Program-made: the position numbers and the translations under genes
Shown here: positions 35,077 through 45,777 of the stretch, piece by piece
Layout of the letters: each line of letters begins with the position of its first letter
How positions within the stretch are numbered: position 1 is the first letter of the stretch
Notes under the pieces: model-generated
What the model was told of the DNA's origin: nothing
Database searches by the model: none
Seen by the model: only the letters and a program-made list of their open reading frames with translations
NCBI RefSeq assembly: GCF_000513275.1
Contig: NZ_CBVJ010000118.1
Location: 41,602-105,601, forward strand
DNA: 64,000 bases
Source: Paenibacillus gorillae
GTDB lineage: Bacteria; Bacillota; Bacilli; Paenibacillales; Paenibacillaceae
Direction: 5' to 3'

Positions 35077-38000
35077 TTACACGTAAACGTTCAATTCACG
35101 AATCGACCACCAGCTTGTAGCCGTCCCAGTCTGCACGAGCTTCAAGTAACGAGCGTTTTGCCCGGCAAACTGCGCAGTTACAATCGGCCCTGAGCCATTG
35201 CCGCTTGCAATAACTCCAGACCAATTCACACCATCATTCGAAACGTATACTTCGTATCCACGAGCGTAATCGTTATCACTCCCGGTTGAATCCATCACAA
35301 TTTTATTGAAGCTTCGAACCGCAGCCATATCGACGATAATGGCCTGACCGGGCGCCATTGCCGCGCCTGTACTCCATCTTGTCGCCATGCTGCCATCCAG
35401 CAGATTGGCCGCAGCATCACCACTAGAAGGTGTCGAGGACGCCGTCCAGCCTGTACGGTCGAGCACGGTAGTACCGCCTGCCGATGGTGTCGTTGCCGAT
35501 GCCGTGTTGCTGTTTGCAGATACGTTTCCAGCCGCATCCTTTGCTTTTACCGTATAGGTATACGGAGTAGAAGCCGCTAATCCAGTATCGCTGTATGTCG
35601 TTTGAGTTGTTGCGCCTACGACCGCACCGTTGCGGTAAACATCGTAACCTGTTACGCCTACATTATCTGTCGAGGCCGTCCAGCTTAAATTAACCTGACC
35701 GGCTGATACAGCTGCTGCCGTCAAACCTTGCGGCGCGCTTGGCGGCTGCGTATCAACACCTGCACCAGCCGTACCGTATACGTTTAACTCACGAGCAGAC
35801 CACCAATTGGACACGGTACCCGTCTGCACGATACGAATATAACGGGCGTTTTGTTCGGTAAAGCTTATCGTCAAGACCGGACTTGTTCCAGCGCCTGTTG
35901 CAACAGCACTTCCCCAATTGGAACCGTCTGTGGAGACGTAAAGCTCATAGCCGCGGGCATAATCGTCATTGCTGCCGGTAGAATCCAATACAACCTTCGA
36001 GATCTGATTGACCGCTTTCATATCCACTGTCAATGATTGTCCCGGCTGCATGGCAGAACCGGTACTCCAGCGGGTAGCCATACTGCCGTCGAACAGATTA
36101 GCAGCCGCATCGCCGCTAGATGGCGAAGAGACACCCGTCCAGCCGGAGCGGTTAAGAGCAGTTCCGGTTCCTCCGCCTTGCAGAGTCGTTGCCGTCGCAG
36201 CAGCGCTGACAGCAGATACATTGCCTGCAGCATCTTTTGCCGCAACTGTGTACGTATAGGCCGTTGAAGCTGTCAGTCCGTTATCGTTAAAAGAAGGCTG
36301 CGCCGCCGCTCCAATCAAAGTACCGTTACGGTAGACGTTATAGCCGGTTACACCGATATTATCCGTCGAAGCTGTCCAGCTCAGATTGATTTGGCTTGAC
36401 GATACTGCGGTTGCCGTCAGATTCTGCGGTACACTTGGCGGCTGCGTATCGACAGATCCGTTGCCTGTAAATTCGGACAACGTCTGACGCATCGCTTCCG
36501 CAGGCGAATTCGCATATACTTTTCCGCCGAGGTTATTGATGATATGCGTAATTTCGCTGCCGCTTGTGCCTGACAGCCAGATCGTCGTTGCATGGTGGAT
36601 CTTGATACCTGGGGAGTTAGGCACCTCGATTGCACTGTTCAGCTTAACTGCCGCATCGCGGAAAAATGAGTAGACACCAAGGCCCCATGCCTCATGATTC
36701 GTAACCGTATCCGCAACCTTATAGGAAGCATAGCCGTTAACCGTTCCTCCGTTACTCATCCAGTCCGACTGGTTCGGCACATCATAAGGAATTTCGGATT
36801 GATAGAAGTATAAACGGCCGTTATTCCCGTTCCATATCGTCTGATATTCGTTATGATGCTCGTTAAACAAGCCATACAAGGTGACGTTGTTGCCGTTAAC
36901 GATGAGGCCGTTTTTGGACACATTCGTCGTCCATGCAGCTCCCGCTCCATGATCAGCTCGCCACAGCCAGAAATGATCGCCGATCACATCATTGCTGTTA
37001 ATCTCGATACCAACATCGTTTCGCCCGGCAGTTGCGCCTCCTGTTCTTACCGTAATGTCATGCAGCGAGACTGGATTAGCCGCGTGAGATATAGCGCTGC
37101 CTGCTGTGCCGATTTTGACCAGCGTTGCAGAATTGACTGGGCCGGCGTCAATCATCAGACCAGCAAGCTTTACCCCGTCAACATCGGCAACATTGATTGC
37201 CGATGTTCCTTGATCCGGAATAAGCGTCGGCATGCCAATTCCAAGAATAACCGTATTCGGGTTGTTAACCTGAATCGCCTGGCTTAAATGATAGATGCCA
37301 GGTGTGAACAGCACATGCTTGCCTTGTGCCAGAGCTGCGTTAATCGTCGCAGCAGTAGATTGATCTGAGCGGGCGATGTAGAACTGATCGATTGAAAGCG
37401 ATTGGCCTGGTGTCGAGCCATTCGCCCAGCTGACGCCTTGCGTATTCGTCGTCAGCGATGGCACGAACACGCGGTAACCGCCGGCGTTATCTACATAAAG
37501 ATAAGGCTTCTCCCGCATAATTGGTGTTTTTTCCACTACTGTATACGGAGGATCAGGGAAGTTGCCAGTTGGCGCATTGTTATTGCCTACAAACACCATG
37601 TTCCAGACGCCGTTTGTCCAATTTCCCCATTGGCTGTTGCGGGAAAACCATTGTTGTTGCGATGCCGGAACTACAGCCCCGTCAACGATAGAGTCGGCAA
37701 GGAAGCCGCCGCTTGCCCAGCCTGCGTTCCAGTTGTTATCAAAGTCGAACAGGTGCAGCTCCCCTTTAATATGCAGACGGCGCAAAGGTGCGGCTTGCGA
37801 AACCGCAATCTGCGTCGTGCCGCTGGACGGCGTGATCGTCAAGTTCTCCATACTCCGCCAAAAATTCCGGGTCGCATTGCCATTATCCCAATCCGCGTTC
37901 ACATTAACGCCGCCGTTAATGTTGACGTCACCCGGATTTTGGCCCAGACCCGCCACATGCGTGTAAAAGCCTACATTAAAATTTACATTATAAGAACCAG

Positions 38001-38259
38001 GCTTAAATAGAAACGCATAGCGGTCACTGGAAAATTCATTCGACTCCAATGAGGTGAATGCCGCTCCGGTAACATTCTGAATGTCGGCAGCTGGCGTAGA
38101 CGGATCAAACACATACACATTCGGGCCAAAGATCGTATTATTAGCCGAGGAAGGCGGCAGTGCAGCCTCCGCCTTTGGAGCCGGAACAGCGATCAATCCA
38201 GCTACGATGGCCATAACGGAAAGCAAAGCGGTTATTTTTTTCATTTTTTTAATATTCAA
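35077..38259 (-). CDS. Secreted modular beta-helix protein with FN3 and F5/8C domains
   Basis: 1,060-aa secreted protein. The order is a signal peptide (1-33, cut after AEA), a parallel-beta-helix or pectin-lyase-like domain (about 35-640, with GKHVLFTPGIYHLSQAIQV and VILGIGMPTLIPDQGTSAI), then twice a fibronectin type III module (PSVPQNLTATAVSSSQINL, PSAPQGLTAAAVSAGQVNL) followed by a discoidin/F5-8C carbohydrate-binding module. The layout suggests a polysaccharide-degrading enzyme, perhaps GH55- or lyase-like, but I cannot identify catalytic residues. I chose the TTG at 38259 because AGGAGG lies eight bases upstream. A perfect cre lies 164 bases upstream, implying glucose repression. Confidence 0.85.
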   Translation of the reverse strand: MNIKKMKKITALLSVMAIVAGLIAVPAPKAEAALPPSSANNTIFGPNVYVFDPSTPAADIQNVTGAAFTSLESNEFSSDRYAFLFKPGSYNVNFNVGFYTHVAGLGQNPGDVNINGGVNVNADWDNGNATRNFWRSMENLTITPSSGTTQIAVSQAAPLRRLHIKGELHLFDFDNNWNAGWASGGFLADSIVDGAVVPASQQQWFSRNSQWGNWTNGVWNMVFVGNNNAPTGNFPDPPYTVVEKTPIMREKPYLYVDNAGGYRVFVPSLTTNTQGVSWANGSTPGQSLSIDQFYIARSDQSTAATINAALAQGKHVLFTPGIYHLSQAIQVNNPNTVILGIGMPTLIPDQGTSAINVADVDGVKLAGLMIDAGPVNSATLVKIGTAGSAISHAANPVSLHDITVRTGGATAGRNDVGIEINSNDVIGDHFWLWRADHGAGAAWTTNVSKNGLIVNGNNVTLYGLFNEHHNEYQTIWNGNNGRLYFYQSEIPYDVPNQSDWMSNGGTVNGYASYKVADTVTNHEAWGLGVYSFFRDAAVKLNSAIEVPNSPGIKIHHATTIWLSGTSGSEITHIINNLGGKVYANSPAEAMRQTLSEFTGNGSVDTQPPSVPQNLTATAVSSSQINLSWTASTDNIGVTGYNVYRNGTLIGAAAQPSFNDNGLTASTAYTYTVAAKDAAGNVSAVSAAATATTLQGGGTGTALNRSGWTGVSSPSSGDAAANLFDGSMATRWSTGSAMQPGQSLTVDMKAVNQISKVVLDSTGSNDDYARGYELYVSTDGSNWGSAVATGAGTSPVLTISFTEQNARYIRIVQTGTVSNWWSARELNVYGTAGAGVDTQPPSAPQGLTAAAVSAGQVNLSWTASTDNVGVTGYDVYRNGAVVGATTQTTYSDTGLAASTPYTYTVKAKDAAGNVSANSNTASATTPSAGGTTVLDRTGWTASSTPSSGDAAANLLDGSMATRWSTGAAMAPGQAIIVDMAAVRSFNKIVMDSTGSDNDYARGYEVYVSNDGVNWSGVIASGNGSGPIVTAQFAGQNARYLKLVQTGTATSWWSIRELNVYV

Positions 38260-38422
38260 ACAACTTACCTCCTTATGAATTCTGATAATTTGCAAAACCG
38301 TGTTACAGTTAGAGCAACTTCGTAATTCTGCCCGCTAAACCGGTCAATTATCGTTTCTCGTCGATCTCCTCCTTCCGTTTGTTCGGTTAGGCTGATCTCC
38401 AATGTGTATATGCAAGTTGTAT

Positions 38423-38436
38423 TGTAATCGCTTTCA
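38423..38436. promoter_or_regulatory. Catabolite-responsive element (cre)
   Basis: TGTAATCGCTTTCA fits the cre consensus at every defined position and is the exact reverse complement of the mtlA cre at 9203-9216. It lies 164 bases upstream of the beta-helix gene. The rest of 38260-38640 holds this site and one terminator; I see no gene. Confidence 0.82.
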
Positions 38437-38510
38437 CGGAGATTATAGTCTATTTCCCGTTATTCCCGTTATGGGTTAATTTAGGAATTTTGGTTTGTTT
38501 TTTATAGTAA

Positions 38511-38562
38511 AAAAAGACTTATGCCGTTTTCCCCTAAGGGAGAGGAGCGGCTAAGTCTTTTC
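38511..38562 (-). terminator. Terminator after the oxygenase gene
   Basis: AAAAGACTTA and TAAGTCTTTT close a stem with an inner GC-rich hairpin. It works in both orientations and lies about 80 bases after the stop at 38641. Confidence 0.7.
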
Positions 38563-38640
38563 GGTTTCGTTGTTTATAATGCCATACAGTTCAGGCTATT
38601 ACGGCTGTATTTATATAAATGAGGATTAATTCTGACCAAT

Positions 38641-39294
38641 CTAGGAGGAGCGAAGGCGAAGGGCCTGTCTTCTCATCCACATTGTTGCAACCCATTTTTC
38701 CCCTTTGATTACTGGTGTACCCGCATGCAAGGTATAATCATTTAATTCATGATCGTTATAAAAATACTCGAAGTAGACCGCCATACCTTTGTTAGGAAAA
38801 ATAGAAATATTAAGCATGGGGAACGCTGTCTCTCCGCCTTCCTCCACATCATTCAAATACATGACGAGCGTACTAATCCGATTGTTGGCACTTGCTCGAC
38901 TACTTTCTGAGAAGAAATCATAATGAGGCTGATACTCTTGGCCAGGGGTATACAGGAGAACTTGCAAGCCATCGCCATGCTCAATAGGAATATTCATAAT
39001 TTGAGAGAATCGCTTCTCAATTCTTCTAATCGTCTCATTCTGCTCACAGAACACCCCGCTGCTTGTTCGAATCGGATTACCGACATGATCTCCGACGATC
39101 TTGGAGTGCTGCAATTGTTCTCTGGAATTATAAATGAGCTCGTCACATTCCTCATGACTAAGCACATTTCCTAATACGACAACCAATGGTGCCTCATACT
39201 TGGCAAGAATTCGAATCTCTCGATCATCTGTCTTAATCGTATTTCCAGCATGATCAAATATCGTCCGTTCTTTCTCTGTCGTATACTCTGTCAT
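38641..39294 (-). CDS. 2-oxoglutarate/Fe(II) oxygenase, prolyl 4-hydroxylase-like
   Basis: 217-aa oxygenase of the prolyl 4-hydroxylase alpha-subunit type. Iron ligands are His124 and Asp126 (YQPHYDFFSE) and His190 (DYTLHAG); Lys200 (VIKGEKW) is placed to bind the C5 carboxylate of 2-oxoglutarate. GGETAFPML is a family signature, and the size is that of the small bacterial enzymes, of which the Bacillus anthracis one hydroxylates collagen-like peptides. A collagen-like gene lies at 63573 in this window. The physiological substrate is unknown. Confidence 0.9.
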   Translation of the reverse strand: MTEYTTEKERTIFDHAGNTIKTDDREIRILAKYEAPLVVVLGNVLSHEECDELIYNSREQLQHSKIVGDHVGNPIRTSSGVFCEQNETIRRIEKRFSQIMNIPIEHGDGLQVLLYTPGQEYQPHYDFFSESSRASANNRISTLVMYLNDVEEGGETAFPMLNISIFPNKGMAVYFEYFYNDHELNDYTLHAGTPVIKGEKWVATMWMRRQALRLRSS

Positions 39295-39420
39295 TCCTCA
39301 GCCCCTATTTTAAGACATCTACTATGTAATGTACCATGAAATGGTATTTTATGCTTGGAAAATTCAGAAATATCAAAATTATCAAACCATCTGATTACAT
39401 AATTAGCAGGAGAACACAAA

Positions 39421-39451
39421 AGCTACCCCAATCTTTAAGATTGGGGTAGCT
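39421..39451 (-). terminator. Hairpin downstream of the SLH/DUF4430 gene
   Basis: AGCTACCCCAATCTT and AAGATTGGGGTAGCT form a 15-base inverted repeat around one base. On the minus strand TTTTG follows. It lies 77 bases beyond the stop at 39528. Confidence 0.65.
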
Positions 39452-39527
39452 AGCGAAGGTGATCCATGGAAAGCTAAATCCACGATTATCATTTTTCAAA
39501 GTAACTTTATCGTATGGATTTCCGTAC

Positions 39528-42500
39528 CTATTTCACTTTCTGATTCTCGTTATATTGATAAGCTCTCATTGCAACAACAAAGGCCATCTCTCTAGTTGCG
39601 ACGCCCTTAGGCTCAAATTTATCCGAGCTGCCCCTCATAATGTTTAACGCAGAGATATCCGCAACTTGATTTTGAGCCCATGATGCAATTTGGTTACGGT
39701 CTTGATAGACGACATTGGATTGAACCGGCTCCCGCTTCAACGCTCTCGCAACCATAACCGCCATTTCTTCTCTTGTAATCGTTGCATTCGGCAGGAATTG
39801 ATCCTTAAAGCCTGTCACAATTCCGGCTTCGTATGCTGCGGTAATGAACGGATAGAACCAATTCGTTGCCTTGACGTCAGTGAAAGGAATAGCATTCTCT
39901 CCAACTATTTGAATGTTGAAGACTTCAACGATTAACTTAGCAAATTCAGCTCTGGTAATCTCGTCTTGTGGATTCAGCTTGCCGTTAAACCCTTGAATAA
40001 ACCCTTTTAGTGTTGCCTCCAAGATGAGATCTTTAGCCCATGAGGATACTTTGGCGCTATCCTTATAGAAGTCTGCCAAAACCTTTTTCTCATTCTCAGG
40101 TTTGTTCGGGTCTGGTTTGTTCGTGCCCGGCTTTTCTTCCTCTCCCGGAACAAAGCCGCCCACATCTTTACCATAATCGGTCGTGTAGCGCCACTCTACT
40201 TTATCTCCCTGCTGCAATTTATAAAGACTCGCACCGTAATTCGGGAAAACACCGTTGACACTGTACATCCAACCGCTGCCGCTGCCATGATCAAATTCCC
40301 CATCGCCTGCGATTGACTCCACATAAACGCTATTGTATTTACTCGAGAATGAATATTCATAAACAATACCGCGTTTATCCAGTTCTCTTTTCAAAACATC
40401 CCATACAGATTCGCCTGCCACAAATTCAACCGTTGCTGGCGATACTACGTATCCTTTATTTATTGTCAGCTTATCAATCGATAATTTAATCGTTGCTTTT
40501 TCAGGCTCTGTACCGCCATTGCCGCCGCCATCGACTTTTTCCTTAACCGAGTAGACGACATAATCTGTAAAATGATCGGTTTTAACAATGAGATCATTAC
40601 CAATTTCATAAGCATACTCATGTTTTCCACTTGCTAACCCTTCTTGATCGTTAGCAAACTTTTGAATCGGAGTAAGCTGCCCATTTTGAATAAATGCAGC
40701 TTCCTTGCCCTTCATACCTTCAAAGGTAAACGTAACAAGTCCATTCGTAAAGTGAACCGATTGGTTGCCACCGATGGTGAAAAACTCATGAACAGCATTT
40801 AATTGCTGCTTCGAATCGATTACACCGCTCAAGCTCGACTTAAGTGCAGCGTCATCTTTATTATTGAACGTCATCAGTTCAAGTGTCTGATCCGCCCCGC
40901 CAGCCATTGTGATTCCTTTAGGGAATTCGGCTACGATGCCTCCTTTAGAGACTGTCAGATTTGGCAGCGCTACATCTGCCGGTAAATTAATAGATGTTTT
41001 CGATTGCGCAGAATCATCCAGCTTAACGGAAACCTGCTTATCACGATCTGATTCTTTTACGCGTATCGTGTAGTCCTTGCCATCGTTAGGAATAACGATA
41101 GATTGACCGTCATCCGGAAGGTTTATCGTACCGTCCGGCTCTGGGACTTCAATAGCAACTTCCGTCATATCATAGAGACTGGACTCTCCATTCAAATAAC
41201 GGGCATAGGCGACTAGGGCATACGTGCCTTGGTCGGTTGCCATATCATTGACACTACCGCCTTTAGGATGAACGAATCCGCCAGTTGGCACCGCATAAGT
41301 CAGTAAATTTTCGACTGCGGAATGTCCGTTTTTGTTAAACCTCTTGTCTGTATGCGGATCAATTCCCAGAGTGGTTAAGGCAACAACTACTTGGGAGACG
41401 CTTTGAACGTTTTCCTCTCCACCGCTCGAATAACCGCCAGCCCCGTTCTGAACAGAAGAAAGCCAAACAACTGCACGATCTACAGCCTCTTTAACCTGTT
41501 CCTTCTCCGCGTAATAAGGAGCTAAAGCTTGAAGCGCCATTGCCGTTATGTCCGGATCAGCTGCGCCGGATAATGACCAGCCTCCGCCAGTAACTTCTTT
41601 ACTGATAATATATTCAATCAGTTTATCACGCGTTGTGGGATTGGCTGTCCCATTTTGTACGGGGATATCATATTGATGGCTGTCTAACGCAATCAACGCG
41701 AAGATTGGACCGTTAACCCCTTGCTTGATAACGTAATTGAAATCGGCTAATGCTGCGCTAATATCGTAACCGGCCACATCATGAATGTCTTTGCCGATTG
41801 CTGTAAGACCTAAGATCAGTCTGGAATGCTCCGTACCCTTGGCAGGATGCAGCTTTCCAGCAGACATTAATTTTCCAACTTCACGAACTACATTTCTGTA
41901 ATAAGTGGCGTAATAGCCTTCAGGAACTTCATAACCCGCGCGGGCAAGAGTAAGAATACTCCATTCCCCATCACTCGTACCGAATGTAGGGTTGTTTACC
42001 GTGCTGACCAAATAAGCTAAATGCTTATTCAAATGTTCGTTAACATTAATAGCTAGTTTTTTCAATCCTGGTTGCTTAGCATTGTTGAAGGCTACTTGTT
42101 CTTGGTCTAGCGCTAATACTTTAGCGTCGACTTTATCTTGACTGGCCGTATCATCCGCTATTAAAGCTTGGGCAGACTCAATAAGTTGTACGAATTGGCT
42201 GTATACTTCTTCCGTTACCCAATATTCGTTCTGAAAAACATCGTTTCCATCTGTGCTTACTGTGACCGATTCTAATTGTTTATTGGCATCATTAATGGCA
42301 AGCTGCAGAGCAGCCTTATCTGCTCCCTTAACAATCAAGATCTTGGGAAAAATGCTGTAGTATCCTTCTCTAGCTGATGCCGTAAAGTTAGGATTTGCTC
42401 CTACTACCGGATCAATATTACGATGATCCCCAATAGGACTGCCGAAGAAGCCTAATTTAAGATGTCCATCATGAAGACTATAACCGCCCTCCAAATCTTG

Positions 42501-42594
42501 CGGCACCTTGAACTCCACGCTATTGCCCTGATTCGTAATATTGTATTGCTTAGTCTGACCGGTAATCAAAGTCCGATTCGGTCCTCCAAAAAAA
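39528..42594 (-). CDS. C-terminal half of the SLH/DUF4430 surface protein (alpha/alpha toroid, SLH)
   Basis: This frame continues the preceding gene after a minus-strand T7 run (42588-42594). It holds a FIVAR-like helical repeat (ending KVLALDQEQVAFNNAKQ), an alpha/alpha-toroid of the prenyltransferase/terpenoid-cyclase type (GGGWSLSGAADPDITAMALQ, NGAGGYSSGGEENVQSVSQV), a second DUF4430 module with GSGSGWMYSVNGVFPNYGA, and three SLH modules at the end. A toroid plus a beta module of this kind is the fold pair of intrinsic factor and transcobalamin. With the B12 riboswitch upstream, a surface role in cobalamin binding is likely. Read alone it lacks a start and a signal peptide, so it depends on the upstream half. 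Confidence 0.78.
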
Positions 42595-45324
42595 CTTGAG
42601 CTGCGCATTAAAATTATAAATGCCTGATAGCTTATTGGCCGGGAATGACATCCCCTTAAATACAACTTTGACTTGATCGCCCGGACCAGCCTCTTCTCCC
42701 GGATGCGTCAAATTATCGATGGTCACATTCAGCGGTCTTGCCGTCATAACCTGGTATTCGGCGAGGCCAGCTCTCTCAACCTTAACAATATTGCGGCCTT
42801 CCGTCAGCAGCACACTAAACGATCCATTAGTATGTGCCGTCACATTTTCTGTAGAGAATGTGCCGTCCCCATAAGATACGCTTTCAGTCGAATGATTGAT
42901 TTCAGGACGCAGAACACTAACTTGACTGCCTGCTGAAGGGGTGAACGTATAAGTCGCCCCAGGTTTCGTATCCAAGAAATATACGCTATCAATATCTGCA
43001 TCGAAGGCTCCATTTTGAAGGTTCATGACTTGATTGCCCGTTTTGCCTTCATTAGCCTTCTGATTGCGAGCCTTATTGCTCTCGATGCCAGTTACAATAC
43101 CTGTCTGGCCTTGACCTACCGTAACAACGAACAGACCAACATTTTCCGGCCATATTGCACTAAAGGCATCATTTGCACCTGTAATGTACGAGGAGCCGTT
43201 TACCTTGAGAGCATCATAAGTCACTTTAACAATCGCGGTTCCGTTCTCTTTCGCACGGATTGTTGAATAGCTCCCCGGTGCGCCTTGAGCAATTTCAATA
43301 ACGTCTTGTCCGGAGATAATCTCGTAATGAAAATCAGGTTCAAAGAAATAGTTATTAATACCTTCAATTAATGCTTGCCAGCTGCGCAGGCTTAACAATT
43401 TAAACTCAGCACCCGGTGCTGCCAGCTTCAGGTGATTTTGTTCATTAATATTGAGATAAATATTTCCTTCTAGATAAGTTCCCCGGTTCAAAATCGAATT
43501 TGGTGATAAAACATTTAGTTGTTGGTCTGTAATCGCCATCGCCGCATTTGCAGCATTCGCTCTGAATGTCCCCGTGTTCGTCAGTTTGCCTGTCTGACTT
43601 ACACGATAGTTATAATCCTGGTTATCTACCAGCTTGTATCGGTATACCCGCTTACCGTCCAGAATCGTCGTTTCCAAAGGTTCCGCTTTTTCAAATGAAA
43701 CAAAATGCTTGATTTTTCGGCCTACAAATAATGAAGCTTCCTCTGGTACGGTAAACGTAATCATTCGTGATAATGGAATAGCCCCAGTAACAGCCTGTGC
43801 TTGAGCTGCAATCGTGACCGTCACACTGTTGCTGAGCGTAATATAACCTTCTGCTTCACGCGATTCACTTGGCACAAATGAATAGAAATATGTTTTCCCC
43901 GCAAGAACAAGTGCAGGATATTGGCCCGCAGCCGTCTTGCTTCCCAAAGTAAGAGACTGATCGCCGGGGCTGTCTTGACCAATTCTTACCGTATAATCGG
44001 TATCTGCGTTCCATCCAGCATTGCTGGCTTTAAGATTTAATTGACGGAATGAGAATGCTTGATCCGGCTCCGTCGTTACCGTTAATTTGCCTCCGCCAAT
44101 AGAGTTTCCGCTAGCGTCTATCCCCCTATAGCGATAGTCGCCAGCAGGCAAAGAAGCCTTATATACTTTATAGGTGCCTTCTTCTCCATCGCCAATAACC
44201 ACGAGCTTATCTTTAGAATTATAGAGCTCTAATTTGGCAGCCTTAGGCGCTACGGTGAATGTAATATTAAACTTAGGCTTATTTTCCTCATCCGATGTGC
44301 CTTGTTTCTTGGCTTCATTAAAGGCAGTTTGAGCTTGATTGAGTGCCAATACCTTTGCGTCCACGTCTTCTTGCTCAGCATTGGAATCCGCGATTAACTG
44401 CTGAGCTGATACAATAACTTGTACCAATGCGTTAAGGTCCGCTTCAACAACCCAATAATCTGTTGGGCTAACATCAGTTCCATCAGTACTTACCTTGACA
44501 GAAGCTTTATTTAATTCAGCTGCTTGTATGGAAGCTTCCAATTCAGCTGTATTCAGCTCAGGGGTCTCGCCCAGCGCTTCAACCAAATTTTCTAATGCAG
44601 AGTCTACAGTAGACTGACTGCTCTCTATATTTGTAAGCGCATTATAAGCGTTGTCATACGCTGAGCGAACATCTTCATCAGCAAGAATTTCTGTTTTATC
44701 TGTGCTGCTGTTAATCTCTGCTACTTTGTCAGTCAATGCATCTTTTCGAGCAGGATTAATTAGATTGCCATTACCACCCAAATCCTTTCCCAGTCCGTAA
44801 ACGGTATATTGCCAACGAACGACATCGCCGTTTTCAAGCAAAACATCCGATGATCCAACATTTGGGAAGGAGTGGTTAACAGCGAACATCCAGCCGGATT
44901 GGTAAAAATAATCAAATTCGCCTAACCAATCCTCATCCGTTCGCTCCCCAACATTGCCCGCTCCTCCAAGAGCTTGCAGAATATAGGAAGGGATATCGGC
45001 CGCTCCGGCGTCCGGGTCGTAAATGCTAGACAAATAAAAGCTGCTCTCTATACTGCCCCCATGTTTATAGCGATTTTCCCCCAAGAGCTCTGATATAACA
45101 GCTGCCGCATTGTCTCCTTCATGCAATGGAACACGGACGGGTTCGATCAAGTAACCTTGTCCCAATGTGAATTTCTCAACCGATACCGTTACATAACCCC
45201 CAGTACCCCCTGCATCTGAAATGCCCCCTGCTGCCATTGCAGCTATCGGGCTGAATAGCGAGAACATCATTAGTAGGGTCAAACCTAATGCCATACTCTT
45301 TTTCCATACTTTTTGCAGTAACAT
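42550..45324 (-). CDS. N-terminal half of the SLH/DUF4430 surface protein, B12-riboswitch controlled
   Basis: 924 aa from an ATG at 45324 (AAGGAG seven bases upstream; earlier in-frame starts lie in the riboswitch terminator). A signal peptide ends at AMAAG. A DUF4430 module follows (about 25-180, with GWMFAVNHSFPNVGSSDVLL), then a FIVAR-like repeat (KVLALNQAQTAFNEAKKQGT) and about 600 residues of immunoglobulin- or carboxypeptidase-regulatory-like beta modules. The frame runs off at the T7 run (LKFFWRTESD); removing one T gives LKFFGGPNRTLITGQTKQY and joins it to the following SLH half, about 1,950 residues in all. It would be exported and wall-anchored. The frameshift may be a sequencing error. 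Confidence 0.82.
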   Translation of the reverse strand: MLLQKVWKKSMALGLTLLMMFSLFSPIAAMAAGGISDAGGTGGYVTVSVEKFTLGQGYLIEPVRVPLHEGDNAAAVISELLGENRYKHGGSIESSFYLSSIYDPDAGAADIPSYILQALGGAGNVGERTDEDWLGEFDYFYQSGWMFAVNHSFPNVGSSDVLLENGDVVRWQYTVYGLGKDLGGNGNLINPARKDALTDKVAEINSSTDKTEILADEDVRSAYDNAYNALTNIESSQSTVDSALENLVEALGETPELNTAELEASIQAAELNKASVKVSTDGTDVSPTDYWVVEADLNALVQVIVSAQQLIADSNAEQEDVDAKVLALNQAQTAFNEAKKQGTSDEENKPKFNITFTVAPKAAKLELYNSKDKLVVIGDGEEGTYKVYKASLPAGDYRYRGIDASGNSIGGGKLTVTTEPDQAFSFRQLNLKASNAGWNADTDYTVRIGQDSPGDQSLTLGSKTAAGQYPALVLAGKTYFYSFVPSESREAEGYITLSNSVTVTIAAQAQAVTGAIPLSRMITFTVPEEASLFVGRKIKHFVSFEKAEPLETTILDGKRVYRYKLVDNQDYNYRVSQTGKLTNTGTFRANAANAAMAITDQQLNVLSPNSILNRGTYLEGNIYLNINEQNHLKLAAPGAEFKLLSLRSWQALIEGINNYFFEPDFHYEIISGQDVIEIAQGAPGSYSTIRAKENGTAIVKVTYDALKVNGSSYITGANDAFSAIWPENVGLFVVTVGQGQTGIVTGIESNKARNQKANEGKTGNQVMNLQNGAFDADIDSVYFLDTKPGATYTFTPSAGSQVSVLRPEINHSTESVSYGDGTFSTENVTAHTNGSFSVLLTEGRNIVKVERAGLAEYQVMTARPLNVTIDNLTHPGEEAGPGDQVKVVFKGMSFPANKLSGIYNFNAQLKFFWRTESDFDYRSD

Positions 45325-45363
45325 GATCAATCTCCTTAAATTTGATTTATTTTGGACAGAACA

Positions 45364-45402
45364 AAAAACACCTCTCACTAATCAACGTGAAAGGTGTTTG
45401 AC
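45364..45402 (-). terminator. Riboswitch expression-platform terminator
   Basis: On the minus strand AACACCTTTCAC and GTGAGAGGTGTT pair and are followed by TTTTTTG. It lies between the cobalamin aptamer and the SLH gene start, as expected for transcriptional attenuation. Confidence 0.8.
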
Positions 45403-45484
45403 AAACGGGCGTAAAGACATACGAAGGGCCCAATAAATACAGTTAAACATCTCTCCTTTCATCCTCGTGAAATCGTAGAAAAAG

Positions 45485-45660
45485 CAAATGGCATGTATCC
45501 TGGCTTTGCTTCATCGTATGACTAACTCCTTCCCGTATCAAATGTATCAAATACAGTGGAAACACGTTAGCATACTCAGCATTACAGTGGCGGGACCGCG
45601 TCAGCTTTGCACTGATCTTCCATTTTCAGCTGTGTAAACACAGCACCATGTACCTAAGTA
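45485..45660 (-). ncRNA. Cobalamin riboswitch
   Basis: On the minus strand the leader has the conserved B12 aptamer elements in order: GGTGCTG, a short hairpin, GGAAGATCAGTGCAAAGCTG, GCGGTCCCGCCACTGT (the B12 box, CCGCCACTG), and AAGCCAGGATACATGCC at the 3' side. A terminator at 45364-45402 and the ATG at 45324 follow. Adenosylcobalamin binding should cut transcription of the surface protein gene, so it is expressed in B12 shortage. Boundaries are approximate. Confidence 0.88.
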
Positions 45661-45777
45661 TATGAAGTTGTATACTGCAGACCTCAATTACCAGCGAAAC
45701 ACTCCTGCGAAAACGAATTGTGTTTGCTGATCTACTTCTTCTCGTGAATGCCCATAGACTTCTGAGTCGCTCATTGA

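Noticed and set aside
42673..42936. Plus-strand frames inside the SLH/DUF4430 gene
   Set aside because: They are shadows of the large minus-strand gene, with no ribosome binding sites and no recognisable folds.
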